Below are positions 8,795 to 16,954 of a stretch of 64,000 nucleotides of DNA, piece after piece. This DNA is from Chryseolinea sp. H1M3-3 (GTDB lineage Bacteria > Bacteroidota > Bacteroidia > Cytophagales > Cyclobacteriaceae). The stretch is from the NCBI RefSeq assembly GCF_029360725.1, contig NZ_JARKMY010000018.1, positions 558,001 to 622,000 on the forward strand. The letters run 5' to 3'. The notes beneath the pieces are model-generated. The model had not been told where the DNA came from and did not search any database. It saw nothing but the letters and a program-made list of their open reading frames with translations. A program made the position numbers and the translations under genes. How positions within the stretch are numbered: the stretch's first letter is position 1; each line of letters opens with the position of its first letter.

Positions 8795-11185
8795 CTATTC
8801 TTCCTCTTCTCCCCGTTCCTCCTGGTTGTTGCGCTGTCTTTCTTTTGCCTTATTTAAGCGGTAAGTGAAAGTAACCGTGAATTGCCTTGATCTCCACTGA
8901 AACTCAGAATTAGAATAGTATCCATCGCGATCAATGATTGCACGCCGCTTACGCGAGTTCATCAGGTCACGCACATTCGCCGTAATGGTACCCTTGCCTT
9001 TTAACACATCACGGGATAATCCAAGATCAATTGAATAAATAGATAGATCTTTTCCCTGCGTGGTCAGACGAGGTGCGCGATAATTAAACGAAGCCTGAAA
9101 ATCCCATTTTTCAAAAAGCGTCATTTTGGATGTTGTGCGTGTTGTCCATGTGTAGGTATCGCTTTCAAGAACCTCGCCTTCGTAAACTCCCTTCATAATA
9201 GACCGATAAAAGTTGGCACTGGTATTTACACGCCACCAATCTTGAATATTCAATGAAAGGTTAAATTCCACACCATAAGAATTTTCGTCGGCCAAGTTTA
9301 TAGGCATAACTCTTGAACGGCCCGCAGAATCGGGCTCCGTAATGATTCGCTGTATCACATTCTTTCTGTGCCGATAATAAACATTTGAAAGAATGGAGCC
9401 ATAGTCCCAATCCAACAGATAGCCGGTCTCAATAGAGTTGGTGAAAACGGGGCGCAAATTTGGATTTCCTCCGAAGAGCACGCGTGGATCCCGAAAATCA
9501 GAGAATGGTAATAAGTTACGAAAGTCCGGGCGGTTGATACGATAACTGTAGCTGAGTTGAAGCGTCTTATTCTCCTGAACTTTGTACGACAAGCTGGCAC
9601 TTGGGAAAAGGTTAAAATAGTTTTGAGGTATTGATGTAAATGGTTCTTTCAGCTCGGTTGAAATGTCTGTTAGTTCTGCGCGAAGACCTCCTTGCATCGA
9701 TAATCTTCCGAATGTATTACTACCCATCATATATGCGGCGTGGATGCGTTCTGTGTAAACCAATTCGTTAGTATACTGCGGAATATTGATCCATTCCATT
9801 GAATTATCCAGTGCATCTAAGCCATAGTCATTATTGATGATGCGGGTTGCTGTTTTTACCCCGGCTTCCAATTTACCTTGCTTGCCGAAAGGGTGAATAT
9901 AATCAGCTTGGAAAAGCCAATTGATTTCGTCGGCAAAATTGATTGAGTTTTGAAGGGAATCCAGTCCGTCGTTAACTGACTCGTTGTAGTCTGTACTTTC
10001 GTCGTCTACACTTTTTATCCATTTAAAATCAGCAGTAAAGATTTGGCCCTTTCTTTCAAAATTCTTTTTTAGGCTGAGCGAAGTTTCAATATTCTCTTCA
10101 TCTTCTTTCTCTCGTTCATTCCTTCGTACGGTACGGGCTATCAAACCAGCTTCATCGAAGTCTTCGTATACGGTTTCAGCTTTGCTCAGGCCATCGCCGG
10201 TGTTATACAAGATTGACGCCGTCAATGTAGTGTTATCATTAAGAAAGTAATCCGCGCCAACCGTAAAATTGTGCGAGAACTCACTTTGCGTCCGGTCGTT
10301 CCGTTGCGTGTAGCTGAAACTTGTGTCTGCACTCGTATATTGCTGAAACGAATTTCCATATCCGGGCCGCTTATCGTACTCAATGCCATAACTGGAAAAG
10401 AGATTGACCTTCTTCCTTCGTATATTGATGCTGTATGAACCGCCGTACTGGGCAGGATAACCTACATTGGCGGAGAAACTTCCGTTTACGCCTTTCTCCT
10501 GATTTTTCTTTAATATAATGTTGATGATTCCCACTTCTCCCGCCGCATCGTATCTTGACGAAGGATTGGTGATTACTTCAATACTTTCAATCAGGTTGCC
10601 TTGAAGCATCCTCAGCGCTTCTGGATCACGCGAAGTGAGACCTGAAGGCTTGCCATCGATTAGTATTCTAACGTTATCACTACCGCGCAAACTTACCGTG
10701 CCATCAACATCGACAGTAACAGAAGGTAAGTTTCCAAGAATATCGGAAGCATTGCGTCCCACATTGCTCAAATCTTTTTGAATGTTAAAAACGCGCTTAT
10801 CCAATTGAAGCTCCATAGAAGCTTTTTCACCCTGGACGATAACTTCCTCCAACACCTGGCTGCTTTCATTTAATGTTACAACGCCAAGGTTAAAGGTTGC
10901 ATTGGATACGGCTACGTCAGGAATTATCTTATCCTGGTAAGACAAAAAACTAATCTTGACATAATATTTCCCCGGCTTTACAGGAACGTGAAATTTTCCC
11001 TCTGCATCTGACACGCCACCGGTAATCAAAGCGGAATCAGCAGGATTGTGAACTGCCACATTTCCATATGGCACAGGATTTTTTTGATTGTCCACAATAG
11101 ATCCGATTATAACCGGTTCTTGCGGATTGTCCTGGCCGAATGCAGTGTAACTTATCAAAACAAACAGTAAAAAATGATATTTCAT
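8795..11185 (-). CDS. Outer membrane beta-barrel receptor with carboxypeptidase-regulatory-like domain
   Basis: A 796-aa protein with signal peptide MKYHFLLFVLISYTAFGQ. Residues about 22-105 form a CarboxypepD_reg-like Ig domain (GSIVDNQKNPVPYGNVAV). A plug domain follows (NASDILGNLPSVTVD, VSLRGSDNVRILIDGKPSGL), then a 22-strand-type barrel with many aromatic-rich strands. This is the OMP_b-brl_3 branch of TonB-dependent receptors, smaller than SusC and without a SusD partner here. The C-terminus is unusually charged (RQRNNQEERGEEEE), past the expected last strand TVTFTYRL. It is the last gene of a leftward group with a two-component system, which may control it. Ligand unknown. Confidence 0.88.
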   Translation of the reverse strand: MKYHFLLFVLISYTAFGQDNPQEPVIIGSIVDNQKNPVPYGNVAVHNPADSALITGGVSDAEGKFHVPVKPGKYYVKISFLSYQDKIIPDVAVSNATFNLGVVTLNESSQVLEEVIVQGEKASMELQLDKRVFNIQKDLSNVGRNASDILGNLPSVTVDVDGTVSLRGSDNVRILIDGKPSGLTSRDPEALRMLQGNLIESIEVITNPSSRYDAAGEVGIINIILKKNQEKGVNGSFSANVGYPAQYGGSYSINIRRKKVNLFSSYGIEYDKRPGYGNSFQQYTSADTSFSYTQRNDRTQSEFSHNFTVGADYFLNDNTTLTASILYNTGDGLSKAETVYEDFDEAGLIARTVRRNEREKEDEENIETSLSLKKNFERKGQIFTADFKWIKSVDDESTDYNESVNDGLDSLQNSINFADEINWLFQADYIHPFGKQGKLEAGVKTATRIINNDYGLDALDNSMEWINIPQYTNELVYTERIHAAYMMGSNTFGRLSMQGGLRAELTDISTELKEPFTSIPQNYFNLFPSASLSYKVQENKTLQLSYSYRINRPDFRNLLPFSDFRDPRVLFGGNPNLRPVFTNSIETGYLLDWDYGSILSNVYYRHRKNVIQRIITEPDSAGRSRVMPINLADENSYGVEFNLSLNIQDWWRVNTSANFYRSIMKGVYEGEVLESDTYTWTTRTTSKMTLFEKWDFQASFNYRAPRLTTQGKDLSIYSIDLGLSRDVLKGKGTITANVRDLMNSRKRRAIIDRDGYYSNSEFQWRSRQFTVTFTYRLNKAKERQRNNQEERGEEEE

Positions 11186-11281
11186 CGGGTCAAAATATTA
11201 TTTACAACTTTCTCTCATCGGTAAAGATCTAACCTTTACCAGGTGCTAAAGTTCTAAAAACACTTTGAGGAGAATTTGAAG

Positions 11282-12547
11282 TTATTTGGCCGGTAAAAAA
11301 CTTATGCTAAGGCAATGTTTGCTATCGAGGTATTCATATTCGACTGTAAAATTGCTTAGTTCACAAATTTGCTTTACTATAGAAAGCCCCAGTCCTGTGG
11401 ATTCAGCGTTTTGCTTATCCTTTTTGAATCTTTTAAATAATTCGTGGGGAGGGCTTTTAGGGGCCTCTCCAGAATTTTTAACTACCAAGCCAGATGAAGT
11501 GAGCATAATTGAAATGTTGCCATTGGCAGTGTTATGTCTGATGGCGTTGCTCAACAAATTTGTAAACAACATATCCGCCAAAACTGGATTGATGCTGAGA
11601 TAAACTTCTTTATCAATTTTGGTGGTTAGCATTAATGATTTCATCTCGATCAACTCTTTGAAGGATTCAATCACTTTTTCCACAACACCGCTGAAATTGA
11701 TTTTTTGATCAACAGGGTATTCCTGATTCTCCAAGCGGGTCAATAATATTAAGGACTGATTGACAGATGAAAGCTTTTGCACAGCATTATGTATGCCCTC
11801 AATGAGGAGAGCCTGCTTTTCATTGATGTCTGTGTCTAACAATAATTCTAGTTTTCCCCGAATGATCGCCAAAGGTGTTTGCAACTCATGCGAAGCATTT
11901 TCTGAAAATTCCTTTAAGGACCGATAGTCATCCAACGCTTTGTTGGTCATTTTTTCAAGAAACTGATTTAGTTCTTTAAATTCATGCGTGTGGGTCTCTT
12001 CCAATTTCATTCGATGTTTCTGCTTGAGCGAAAAACTTTGAATGGTTTTCAATGTTCGGTTGAAGTTGGACAGAATTCTCTTTGATATTTGGCGGCTTGT
12101 GATTCCAACAATGCTAAGCAGAATTACAAGTGTAACGGCTAATGACGCTATGATTCCTTCTAGAATTTCATCAGGTTCGGCAATAAAATTATAGGCCGAA
12201 ATGTAATAGTGTTTACCATTTATCTTGAATGATGAAGCTACGCTAAATTTTCTGTCTACGGCCCTGCTTGGGAGAGAGAACATACCCATGGAATCAGTAG
12301 TTTGAAGGTGAATCTCAGGAGAATCAAAGGCCAACTCTTTTACATCAATCTGTTTAGTCTTTATTGAACTAACAGGAATTCCCTCGCCAAGCATTTCAGC
12401 AGCTTGATGAAGGTCACGTTTCAGCCGTTGTGTAACTTCTTTCTCTATTTCTGCCTGAACCCGATAAAAGACGATAACACCGCCGGCTAGTAGGACCAAC
12501 GTTGTGATGGCAAGATACCAAAGGGTGAGTTTGTTGATGAGCTTCAT
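11282..12547 (-). CDS. Sensor histidine kinase
   Basis: A 421-aa kinase with two membrane helices (about residues 8-28 and 133-153) enclosing a roughly 105-aa periplasmic sensor region of no recognisable family. The HisKA phospho-acceptor is the His in SENASHELQTPLAI (about 221). The ATPase shows the N box LLSNAIRHNT and the G2 box STGLGLSIVKQI. The start overlaps the response regulator gene by 4 nt (12544-12547), so the pair is translationally coupled. The receptor gene lies 96 nt downstream. The signal is unknown. Confidence 0.92.
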   Translation of the reverse strand: MKLINKLTLWYLAITTLVLLAGGVIVFYRVQAEIEKEVTQRLKRDLHQAAEMLGEGIPVSSIKTKQIDVKELAFDSPEIHLQTTDSMGMFSLPSRAVDRKFSVASSFKINGKHYYISAYNFIAEPDEILEGIIASLAVTLVILLSIVGITSRQISKRILSNFNRTLKTIQSFSLKQKHRMKLEETHTHEFKELNQFLEKMTNKALDDYRSLKEFSENASHELQTPLAIIRGKLELLLDTDINEKQALLIEGIHNAVQKLSSVNQSLILLTRLENQEYPVDQKINFSGVVEKVIESFKELIEMKSLMLTTKIDKEVYLSINPVLADMLFTNLLSNAIRHNTANGNISIMLTSSGLVVKNSGEAPKSPPHELFKRFKKDKQNAESTGLGLSIVKQICELSNFTVEYEYLDSKHCLSISFLPAK

Positions 12548-13227
12548 GTGATGTTGGTATCGAACTTGTAACCTATGCCGTAGACCGTACCGATATAGTC
12601 TTTACCATTAGCTGCGCTGATTTTCTTTCTTAGATTCTTAACATGCTGATAAACGAAATCGAAATTGGAAAGATTATCGGTGTAGTCGCCCCATAGGTGT
12701 TCTGCAAGGGATTGCCTCGTTAAAATCCTGTTTTTATTGATTAAAAAATAGAGTAGAAGATCAAATTCTTTTTTTGTGAGGTCTAACAAGACATCGTTAA
12801 CACTCGCCTCCATAGAAGTTGTGTTGAGAACGATTTCATTATAACTAACTGTATGATCACCTTCCAATGCATTTCTGCGATAAATCGCTTTAAGACGGGC
12901 ATTTAATTCTGAAAGGTGAAATGGCTTGGTCAGATAGTCATCTGCACCAAGGTCAAGCCCATGAATTTTATCATCCAGGGAATTTTTTGCAGAAATGATT
13001 AAGACGTTACTTTTTATCTTTTCGGCCTTGATAAAATTAAGGAGATCGAGTCCATTGCCATCGGGCAGCATGATATCCAGCACAATGCAATCGTAATGAA
13101 AGGAAATTAGTTTTTCCTGCGACTTTTCAAAAGTTGGGCTCCATTCGCAAACATATCCTTCGTGAAGCAAGTATTCCTGAATATTACGCGCTAAATCTGC
13201 ATTATCTTCAACGACGAGAACTTTCAT
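12544..13227 (-). CDS. OmpR/PhoB-family response regulator
   Basis: About 227 aa. The receiver domain begins MKVLVVEDNADLARN; the phospho-acceptor Asp is in CIVLDIMLPDGNG (about residue 51), with the switch Lys in DDYLTKPFH. The C-terminal winged helix (about 130-227) ends with the usual YIGTVYGIGYKF hairpin. An ATG two codons upstream (13233) is equally possible; the chosen start matches the usual first residues of the family. It is coupled to the histidine kinase gene and preceded on the same strand by the GIN-domain gene. Confidence 0.93.
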   Translation of the reverse strand: MKVLVVEDNADLARNIQEYLLHEGYVCEWSPTFEKSQEKLISFHYDCIVLDIMLPDGNGLDLLNFIKAEKIKSNVLIISAKNSLDDKIHGLDLGADDYLTKPFHLSELNARLKAIYRRNALEGDHTVSYNEIVLNTTSMEASVNDVLLDLTKKEFDLLLYFLINKNRILTRQSLAEHLWGDYTDNLSNFDFVYQHVKNLRKKISAANGKDYIGTVYGIGYKFDTNIT

Positions 13228-13295
13228 AATCATCTAAAATAAAGATGATTTTTTGAAGTAATCTTGAAGTACAATGCATACCTGTTTAATCGATA

Positions 13296-13982
13296 TTAAT
13301 TAGACTTTTTTACAGAACCACCACTTGTTGAATTGGTGATCGACTTATCAGGATTGCCATGGTAACGGATGCTTCCCCCGCTGCTTGCGTGGGCTTTTAG
13401 ATCTTCGGTAACGGTCAATTTTATAGAGCCAGCACTGGCAGCTTCAGCGGATACTTTTTGGGCTTCCAGATCGTATGCATCAATTTGTCCGGCAGTAGCG
13501 GCGTCAATTTCCAGAAACCGGGTTTTACCCTGTAACTCAATCTCACCAGCACTCGAGGCACTTGCTTCCACTGAGCCGGCGTTAACAGCTATTTCGATCG
13601 ACCCTGCACTCGAAGCATTTACCTCCATTTCATCGGCTGTCATCGTATCTTCTGAAAAAATGCTCCCCGCTGAACTTGCAGAAAGCTTATCTACTTTGAT
13701 GTAGGTCACGTAAACCTTTACACTAATTCTGCCTCTGTACCCTCCATCCCTCATATGAACTCGTAGATACGAGCCTGATACATCCGTCATTACGTTTTCT
13801 AACTTCGTCCCTTCAACTTCCACACGCACACTTTCCTTATCACCTTTCTGAAGGTATACATCAATCCCTTCCGTCACTTTAACCCCCGAAAAAGAGCCTA
13901 CGTTGCGTGTTTCTGTTTCTTGACCGAACGAGAAACTGCAAGCAGTAACAAGGAGGAATGCTATAAGCAATAAATTCTTCAT
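13296..13982 (-). CDS. GIN-domain (DUF2807) exported repeat protein
   Basis: A 228-aa protein with signal peptide MKNLLLIAFLLVTACSFSFG. The DUF2807 domain begins with RNVGSFSGVKVTEGIDVYLQ. From about residue 107 it carries seven copies of a motif close to ASSAGSI spaced 18-21 residues apart, as expected for the coils of a right-handed beta-helix. Function of the family is not known; it is thought to be periplasmic or surface-exposed. It is first in a leftward run with a response regulator, histidine kinase and outer membrane receptor, so it may take part in the same envelope-sensing unit, which is inference from position only. Confidence 0.85.
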   Translation of the reverse strand: MKNLLLIAFLLVTACSFSFGQETETRNVGSFSGVKVTEGIDVYLQKGDKESVRVEVEGTKLENVMTDVSGSYLRVHMRDGGYRGRISVKVYVTYIKVDKLSASSAGSIFSEDTMTADEMEVNASSAGSIEIAVNAGSVEASASSAGEIELQGKTRFLEIDAATAGQIDAYDLEAQKVSAEAASAGSIKLTVTEDLKAHASSGGSIRYHGNPDKSITNSTSGGSVKKSN

Positions 13983-14140
13983 AAGACGCTTAAATTTGAC
14001 CTAAAGACAGCCGGCAAATATAAGGGTTGCACACCCAAAGCACATACCAACTATTTTTGCTGATGTACGAAAACACTCAATTTTGCACGAAATTTCAAAG
14101 TACATTTATTGACATTTGTATTCCATAAAAAGTGTTACAT

Positions 14141-14545
14141 ATGATTTTTGATAAGAAATCGGAATTGAATGTGTTGATTAATCTAGCTGCGAGCGATAGA
14201 AACGTAGCTTCACGGGAATCAAAACTTATTCATACCATCGGCAAGGCTAACGGAATTGCAAAGGATGAGGTTGATATTATGTTAAAAAATCCTCAACCTA
14301 TCGGCAACATTGATACCCTCACATCCGATGAAAAGTTTGAACATTTATATCATCTGATTCAATTGATGAAAATGGACGGACAGGTGTTTCGCAGTGAAAT
14401 CGTTTTTTGCGAACAAATCGCCGACAAACTTGGATTCAAGAAATCGGTTGTTGGTGAAGTATCACAGCACGTCTACAGCGATCCCACCATTACAGCGGAT
14501 CGCGATATGGTGAAAACCAAAGCGATGAAATTTTTAAAAGCCTAA
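14141..14545 (+). CDS. TerB-like (tellurite resistance B fold) protein
   Basis: A 134-aa all-helical protein. The segment LINLAASDRNVASRESKLIHTIGKANG followed by HLIQLMKMDGQVFRSEIVFCEQIADKLGF matches the TerB/DjlA N-terminal fold, with the paired D/E-rich loops that bind metal in that fold. It has no signal peptide. The ATG at 14141 is preferred over the GTG three codons earlier. It is monocistronic between two leftward genes and followed by a strong terminator. The name does not imply tellurite resistance. Confidence 0.75.
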   Translation: MIFDKKSELNVLINLAASDRNVASRESKLIHTIGKANGIAKDEVDIMLKNPQPIGNIDTLTSDEKFEHLYHLIQLMKMDGQVFRSEIVFCEQIADKLGFKKSVVGEVSQHVYSDPTITADRDMVKTKAMKFLKA

Positions 14546-14568
14546 GAAGAAGCTAAACGATAGAATAT

Positions 14569-14600
14569 AAGGGAAGGAATCAAACACCTTCCCTTTTTTT
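14569..14600 (+). terminator. Terminator after the TerB-like gene, probably bidirectional
   Basis: AAGGGAAGG at 14569-14577 pairs perfectly with CCTTCCCTT at 14587-14595, followed by a T run. The convergent amidohydrolase gene ends at 14603. Confidence 0.85.
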
Positions 14601-14602
14601 TA

Positions 14603-16318
14603 TCATGGCTTCTCGTAAACAACTTTTCCGTCGATGATGGTCATCGCTACGTCCGTTGTCAAAAGTTCATTTTCCGGAATCTCCATAAGGTCGTTAGTGA
14701 AGATGGTAAAGTCAGCCAGTTTTCCTGGTTCTATAGATCCTTTGATCGTTTCTTCAAATGCCCCATACGCCGCATCAATGGTGTAGGAACGCAATGCTTG
14801 CACCCGTGTCATTCTTTGTTCAGGTTCATAACCACCTTCGGGAAGATCTTGAAGTGTCTTTCGTGTAACAGCGGCATAAAATGACGGAATTGGATTAAGT
14901 GGCTCAACAGGTGCATCTGTTCCGTTGATGATCCTCGCTCCAGAAGTTAATAACGATTGCCACACATAAGCGCCTTCTTTTATTCTTTGTTCTCCCAAAC
15001 GATCTATAGCCCACGGCCTGTCGGATGACATGTGGATGGCTTGCATAGCAGGAATTACACCGAGCGTGGCAAACCTTGGAATGTCGTCGGGATGAAGGTG
15101 TTGCGCATGTTCTATTCTAAAACGATGATCGTTCATTTTATCAGGATGTTCTGCTAAAGCAGTTTCATATCGATTTAGTATTTCTCTGTTCGCCCGATCA
15201 CCTATTGCATGCGAACATACCTGGAATCCATACTTCAGGGCTTCGCGGGATATCTTCACAACGGTATCCATAGGTAATGTCGGCATCCCCGAAAAATCAG
15301 GACGATCAGAGTAAGGTTCCAGAAGCCATGCTCCTCTGGATCCCAAAGCTCCATCACAGTTTAGTTTTATCGAACGAATGGTAAGCCATCCAGAGGAATC
15401 AATCTCCGGCCCCCTCCGTAACCACTCATACACCAGTGGACTGTCGCCACCCGTAATCATCACGTATAACCGCACCGCTAGCTTTCGGGTTTCTTTAAAT
15501 TGATGGAATAGCCTGATATTTTCGCGGCTAGCACCAGCATCATGAAAACTTGTAATACCATTTCTAAGACATGCTTGCATCGCTAGGTCTAGTGCACGCA
15601 TGTTCGTTTCCAATGTCCTTGCGGGAATGTGTTTATCGATTAATTGCATGGCCCGCTCATTAAACAATCCCGTGGGGTTGCCCATTTGATCACGCACGAC
15701 TTCACCACCCTCACTTTCTTCCAATTTATTTTTTTCAACCGAAAGCAACTTAACACCAGCTCCCTGCATCGCTTTTTCGTTAGCAAAACCTGCATGGCCA
15801 CTGGCATGGCGGAGAAACACAGGATTGTCTGGTGATACTTCGCTAAGTTTTTTATGAATGGGAAATCCTTTTATCACAACATCCGGCTTTACATCCCATT
15901 TGTCTTGATGCCAGCCTCGCCCAAGGATCCACTCACCAGGTGAAGCTTTACTTACGGCGTCTCTAACTTTTTGAACCATCTCATCGTAGCTTTTGATTTG
16001 CGAGAGGTCAAGTTCGAGTTCATTGTAGCCAACCCCCATGATATGGCCATGCCCTTCGATGAATCCAGGCGTAAGAATCTTTCCTTGCAGGTCAATTTTT
16101 TTCGTCTCTGCTCCGATGTACTTTTTTACATCGGCTTCGGAACCTGCAAATGTTATTGTATTACCATTGACAGCCACCGCCTCGACAACTTGATTTGCAT
16201 TATTTACGGTGTAAATCTTTCCACCCGAAATGACGAGGTCGGCAGGTTTATTTGAAGTGCAACCAAAAACAAAAATTAAACAAGTGAGCGAGATATTATA
16301 TATAAGCCGATTATTCAT
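14603..16318 (-). CDS. Amidohydrolase family 3 (YtcJ-like) lipoprotein
   Basis: About 571 aa starting MNNRLIYNISLTCLIFVFGC, a lipoprotein signal. The amidohydrolase shows the small beta-sandwich start (DLVISGGKIYTV), the metal motif GHGHIMG, HDAGAS, CSHAIGD, RIEHAQHLHPDDIPRF, NGTDAPVEPLNP, and the final LADFTIFTNDLMEI and VAMTIIDGKVVYE. The family hydrolyses amide bonds of diverse substrates, so a specific one cannot be assigned. The open frame extends 33 codons upstream, but only the ATG at 16318 gives a sensible export signal. Confidence 0.88.
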   Translation of the reverse strand: MNNRLIYNISLTCLIFVFGCTSNKPADLVISGGKIYTVNNANQVVEAVAVNGNTITFAGSEADVKKYIGAETKKIDLQGKILTPGFIEGHGHIMGVGYNELELDLSQIKSYDEMVQKVRDAVSKASPGEWILGRGWHQDKWDVKPDVVIKGFPIHKKLSEVSPDNPVFLRHASGHAGFANEKAMQGAGVKLLSVEKNKLEESEGGEVVRDQMGNPTGLFNERAMQLIDKHIPARTLETNMRALDLAMQACLRNGITSFHDAGASRENIRLFHQFKETRKLAVRLYVMITGGDSPLVYEWLRRGPEIDSSGWLTIRSIKLNCDGALGSRGAWLLEPYSDRPDFSGMPTLPMDTVVKISREALKYGFQVCSHAIGDRANREILNRYETALAEHPDKMNDHRFRIEHAQHLHPDDIPRFATLGVIPAMQAIHMSSDRPWAIDRLGEQRIKEGAYVWQSLLTSGARIINGTDAPVEPLNPIPSFYAAVTRKTLQDLPEGGYEPEQRMTRVQALRSYTIDAAYGAFEETIKGSIEPGKLADFTIFTNDLMEIPENELLTTDVAMTIIDGKVVYEKP

Positions 16319-16421
16319 ATTGTATCCGTATTGTGACGTTCTAATGTTGCGGGTTGCAAGGATGCTCAACAATTTAACCAAACCTTCTCTCACCGAATAT
16401 AAGAAACAAACATTCATCTCT

Positions 16422-16429
16422 TATCTTTG
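16422..16429 (+). promoter_or_regulatory. -7 box (TATCTTTG) for the DUF2062 gene
   Basis: Exact TAnnTTTG match, about 45 nt before the ATG at 16475. Confidence 0.5.
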
Positions 16430-16474
16430 AATGCTGTCGCCAGAAAAAATCTTATGTCGACCTAGGCAACTTTC

Positions 16475-16954
16475 ATGAAGTTAAGTACAAAGCATGTAAA
16501 AAAAGTTTTTTATGACGCTTTCCGCCAGGGACTGACGCCCCATAAACTTGCAATGACGTGTGCCTTGGGAGTGGTCATTGGTATTTTCCCCATTTTTGGA
16601 ACAACGACCATGCTTTGCTTTGCGATAGCAATTGCCTTCCGGTTAAACATTGCAATCATCCAATTGGTTAATTACCTGGTCGCGCCGCTCCAAGTGCTTT
16701 TCATCGTTCCCTTTATCAAGATCGGGACAATATTATTTCGGATGAATCCATTTCCCTATAACGCGGATCAATTAACCGAGCTTTTCCAGAATGACTTTTT
16801 TCTTTTGTTAAAGGAAGTAGGGCTTGCGTTACTTTTAGGAACAGCCGTTTGGGCTACGTTTTCGCTGCCGCTTTTCTTCGTTTTGTACTACTTGTTTTTT
16901 CTACTCTTCAGCAGGTGGCTGAGAGGTCCTCAGCGCGAATTAAAATCCCAGTAA
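16475..16954 (+). CDS. DUF2062 membrane protein
   Basis: A 159-aa membrane protein with the DUF2062 pattern: FRQGLTPHKLAMTCALGVVIGIFPIFGTTT, then LVNYLVAPLQVL, and two C-terminal hydrophobic segments (about 110-150). In other bacteria DUF2062 occurs next to or fused with glycosyltransferases and lipid-handling genes, but no activity is established. Its last 25 nt overlap the end of the convergent LtaS-like gene, so the two are packed 3' to 3'. Whether it belongs functionally with the phosphonate cluster is unclear. Confidence 0.8.
   Translation: MKLSTKHVKKVFYDAFRQGLTPHKLAMTCALGVVIGIFPIFGTTTMLCFAIAIAFRLNIAIIQLVNYLVAPLQVLFIVPFIKIGTILFRMNPFPYNADQLTELFQNDFFLLLKEVGLALLLGTAVWATFSLPLFFVLYYLFFLLFSRWLRGPQRELKSQ

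Noticed and set aside
13369-13704. 111-codon plus-strand frame opposite the GIN-repeat gene
   Set aside because: It mirrors the repetitive codons of the real gene on the other strand and has no signal or family match of its own.
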